In this document: piece by piece, positions 61,415 through 64,000 of the stretch | How positions within the stretch are numbered: the stretch's first letter is position 1 | How the letters are laid out: the number at the start of each line of letters is the position of its first letter | Assembly: GCA_019614645.1 (NCBI GenBank) | Contig: JABWDB010000001.1 | Coordinates: 28,575,501-28,639,500 of the forward strand | Direction of reading: 5' to 3' | Length of the DNA: 64,000 nt | Origin: Stratiolaelaps scimitus | Lineage: Eukaryota > Arthropoda > Arachnida > Mesostigmata > Laelapidae | Translations under genes and position numbers: made by a program | The notes under the pieces: generated by a model | What the model saw: only the letters and a program-made list of their open reading frames with translations | Databases searched by the model: none | What the model was told of the DNA's origin: nothing

Positions 61415-61600
61415 ACCCAGGCTGTGACTAGGGCGGTAGAATCGATCTCTATAATTGAGACTGAGGTCGATATCTCTGGCGGCCGAAGCCAGAGATCGCA
61501 GGTCCAAGTCCCGTGGTGGGAGACCTAGTCTTTATAGACTACAGTCTTGTGGAAGCCAGGCGTGAAATCTGCGTTCTGGGGATATAGTATAAACAGAGCG
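61415..61600 (+). repeat. tRNA-derived SINE-like element downstream of CYP4
   Basis: A-box-like GACTAGGGCGGTAGAATCG, hairpin CTCTGGC/GCCAGAG with a 7-base loop, and B-box-like GCAGGTCCAAGTCCC. It shares the hairpin and B-box spacing with 548-650. The acceptor stem is not convincing, so I call it a repeat, not a tRNA. Confidence 0.5.
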
Positions 61601-61792
61601 TTGGGCGTTTAAATTAACTATAAACAAGTTATCCTTACAACTTTGTGCGGATCTTTAATGATGCCATCTGAATGAAATGTCCGTTGACAAACGTGTGATA
61701 CAGTAATATTCCTAGGTCTTGACTAGATTATTATCAACGTGACTTCTATATCTCAGCATCATAATTAGAATAAGCGTAACCTTTATTGAATG

Positions 61793-61794
<2 letters not shown>

Positions 61795-61832
<38 letters not shown>
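61795..61832. repeat. (TA)n microsatellite
   Basis: A 19-unit TA run downstream of the CYP4 gene. A shorter one is at 62631-62654, close to the retroelement tail. Confidence 0.95.
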
Positions 61833-61836
<4 letters not shown>

Positions 61837-62027
61837 AGACATCACTCCTACACTTTTACAAAGGTTTGCGTTCCGAGGCCTAAATGTACTTATCACAGTG
61901 GATTTCCTTATGTGCCACTCAATTAGGGTATTACTTGACATCCCCTAATAATTCCCTTAGTAACTTCGGTTGTAGAGATTTTGGATTTTTACAATTACAA
62001 TATATTGAGTAACAAAAATCATTATAT

Positions 62028-62110
62028 TTATTCAAACATACAATAATGAGGAATTATTTCTGGGGATTCTTGGGGGAGGGGGAACAAAAGGCATCCTCCG
62101 AGGGCGGACA
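62028..62110 (-). repeat. 3' tail of the nuclease-bearing retroelement, copy 2 (fragment)
   Basis: TTTATTCAAACATACAATA, then TTTCTGGGGATTCTTGGG and a G-rich run, similar to 62735-62800. Only the tail and a short diverged coding end are present, so this is either a second, heavily 5'-truncated insertion or a local duplication. Confidence 0.55.
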
Positions 62111-62734
62111 ATAAATCTCTTCGGTATTACGGAGGCAAAATATTGGGTCATTAGTTAAATACACGCTTTCTTAACATATCATATATATCATTATAATGGT
62201 AATTAATTCGTAACCAGTGGGAGTCCACCTTTTTCTAGGCAGCTAATCGTTTTTTGATCTCGAGTTTTATCCTTAGCAGTTTCATAACGGATATCCACTA
62301 GGGTTACTGGTAGACAACATGTTATTCCAAGAAATTCTGAATTCAGATCACGTTCGTACTAACGAATGTGGTCAAAAGTGACTTCTGTTCGATGAGCAAA
62401 ATTAATGTCATGTTTGTATGTGTCTCTATCTAATGAGTCTCTGCCGTTCGAGTTCTTTCTTGGTCTTGAGAACCCGTTCTGCCATGCATGCTTCAATCTT
62501 CTGTGACACAGGCCAATGAAATACTGAAGTTTACGATCTAAATCTCTGATAAGTGTCTACACAAGTGGCAAAGTTTGTGTGCAAAGATATTATGCTATGG
62601 CCCGTAGCTATGGCGTCGTTTCTAGGTAAGTATATATATATATATATATATATAAGGCTGTCCCCTTCAAAGTTTCGCCTCTTTAAATGCCAATAACTTT
62701 TGAACTAAATGAGTTAGAATAAAGACCAATGAAC

Positions 62735-62800
62735 AATTTATTCAAACATACAGTAGGGCGGGATTTCTAGGGATTATGGGGGGGGTGAGGACGACAATGT
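62735..62800 (-). repeat. 3' tail of the nuclease-bearing retroelement, copy 1
   Basis: Read on the plus strand: TTTATTCAAACATACA, then GGGATTTCTAGGGATTATGG and a G-rich run. The same sequence pattern recurs at 62028-62110, which marks it as the element's 3' end. Confidence 0.6.
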
Positions 62801-63985
62801 TCCGAGGAAGGCGATGGCATTGCCTCTCTGCACGGCGAGGGACAGCCGCTGCAGGAGGAAAGAGCCAGCGCGCTTGTCCCCGGTGGCGCGGATCAGCCTA
62901 TGGTAGACCCCCTCGAGGAAGTTCGCAGTGAGAGGGCCGTGCCCGCCCAAGGTCTCAAAGGCAAGGGGGGAAAACAGGTGGGTTGCTTGGAGAGCGGCGT
63001 ACTTCCTTAGCTTTGCCCGTTCCGCACGCGCTACTGCGTAACCGGGGATGGTTGCACAGTGGTTGACATAAGAGGGTGCTAGAGTGTCAACCACAGTGCC
63101 GTCCCAAACCAGGTGCTGCCCTCGATGGAAGGGGACAAGGGTGAGGCCGTCAGGGCGGCGGCCGTCAGAGGTGTCGAGGCCCTGTGGCTCCCTTGTGCAA
63201 GGAATACCGGCGGAGTGGAGGGCCCTCACGAGCGTGTCATTAAGCATCGTGTGTCGCGGATGGCGACCGGCGCTGCGTTCGCACGAAAGACCGTGATGGC
63301 CATTCGTTGCGACGGGGTCCCCGCAACGCTCGCAGCTGTGGGCCGCAACTACAGGGGCCCCGAGGCGAAGGCCCACACAGAAGCGGAGGGAGCGATCGTC
63401 TAGAGCAGTACCAAGGGTCGAGGAGGGCAGCGCGTGGAGCCACGCCCCCGCACCAGGCCTGTCGACAGCCCGGAGGCGAGCTTGGTCAGCAGCGTGTGGC
63501 GCAGAGGCCAGGAGGGAGTCCCGCAGCTCCTGGTGCAGGGCATCGGACCATGCCCGCTGCTTGCTCTGTTTGTCCGGAGGGACCCGAGCGCGGGCGCCCG
63601 TCTGGTCAAGGGCAGCTTCCTGGGAGGCGGAGAAGTGGGCGAGCGCCTCGGGGGGGAGGACTGTAGCGACCATGTCGGCAACCGCCGTGAGCGACGCGGC
63701 GTAGCAAACGTCGGCCAAGCGGCGAACACTGAGAATGCCGAGGCCCCCGAAGCGGACTGGAACGCCCGAGCGGTCTTGCAGATGCCGGACAAAGGCGACA
63801 CCTCCCGCTCCCTCCCAGCCGTGATTCAGTACATTGGTGACAATTTTATGACATGTCACCCGAGGAATCCCAGTTTCAGCCGACAAAGACCTCATGGACC
63901 AAGCCCTAGTCTGCTCAAAAGCTGCCTTGATTCTGTCAATCCGTTCGTCCCTCGTTGCACCTGATTGTGGTCCCCGCCTCGGTGG
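62774..63985 (-). mobile_element. 3' part of a retroelement polyprotein with nuclease-like C-terminus
   Basis: One open frame of about 400 codons runs from a TGA near 63987 to the stop at 62774. The first ATG is at 63895, but the frame continues upstream (DERIDRIKAAF), so this is the C-terminal part of a larger polyprotein. Seen: TGIPRVTCHKIVTNVLNHGW, then CERCGDPVATNGHHGLSC (zinc-finger-like CxxC..H..C), then GRRPDGLTLVPF and HLVWDGTVVDTLAPSY, and AVQRGNAIAFLGTL at the end. A CCHC followed by R-PD-x(about 15)-D matches the restriction-like endonuclease layout of early-branching non-LTR elements such as R2/NeSL. GC is far above the neighbourhood. The clade is not certain. Confidence 0.72.
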
Positions 63986-64000
63986 TCATCGGTGTCCATA

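Larger units (their letters stand above)
61154..62773. other. Region downstream of CYP4
   Basis: The CYP4 3' UTR with poly(A) signal, a short (GT)n, a SINE-like copy at 61415, (TA)n runs at 61795 and 62631, and a retroelement tail at 62028. No host gene seen. Confidence 0.75.

Noticed and set aside
1..64000. CRISPR arrays, bacterial operons, rRNA genes, prophage
   Set aside because: No regularly spaced repeats and no prokaryotic gene organisation. The coding genes are intron-rich and animal-like.

Overview
This 64 kb window is nuclear DNA from an animal, most likely an arthropod and probably a chelicerate such as a mite or tick. The evidence is two intron-rich protein genes with GT-AG introns of up to about 17 kb, dense (TA)n and (GA)n microsatellites, tRNA-derived SINE-like repeats and decayed non-LTR retrotransposons. 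The chelicerate placement is an inference from the character of the tolloid and CYP4 proteins. I see no bacterial operons, CRISPR arrays or intact tRNA or rRNA genes.

Minus strand, about 43,990 down to 114 and running off the left edge: the 5' part of a tolloid/BMP1-type metalloprotease gene. I rebuilt it by hand from exons that join in phase. They are a signal-peptide exon (43,816-43,990), a probable prodomain exon (26,874-27,045 or 27,020), an exon with a His/Gln-rich stretch, a basic processing site and the start of the protease (14,773-14,939), and five further catalytic exons (10,587-10,760; 8,604-8,729; 2,168-2,273; 1,876-1,936; 114-228). The zinc site [12 protein letters not shown], the Cys-rich PCGCCSFVG loop and the Met-turn SIMHY are all present. 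The CUB/EGF part lies outside the window to the left. Its introns hold GC-rich blocks with long but probably spurious open frames, microsatellites, SINE-like pieces and a few unexplained small ORFs.

43,991-52,395 is the intergenic region between two divergently transcribed genes. It has a GC-rich stretch next to the tolloid start, then AT-rich DNA with repeats.

Plus strand, 52,396-61,153: a complete nine-exon cytochrome P450 of the CYP4 family. All splice phases agree and the protein is 523 residues with every hallmark motif. Intron 6 contains a broken R1-like non-LTR retrotransposon in the sense orientation. Intron 7 contains a near-perfect 31-bp-arm hairpin. Introns 5 and 8 contain dispersed repeats.

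61,154-64,000: a poly(A) signal, a SINE-like repeat, and on the minus strand the 3' end of a second, different retroelement. That element encodes a CCHC plus RPD..D nuclease-like C-terminus, and a duplicate of its 3' tail lies about 700 bp away.

The two host genes have no obvious functional link. One is a secreted developmental and matrix protease, the other a microsomal monooxygenase. I found no clearly new multi-gene system. The best leads are the split tolloid gene model, the intron-7 hairpin, the unassigned dispersed repeats and the nuclease-bearing retroelement.
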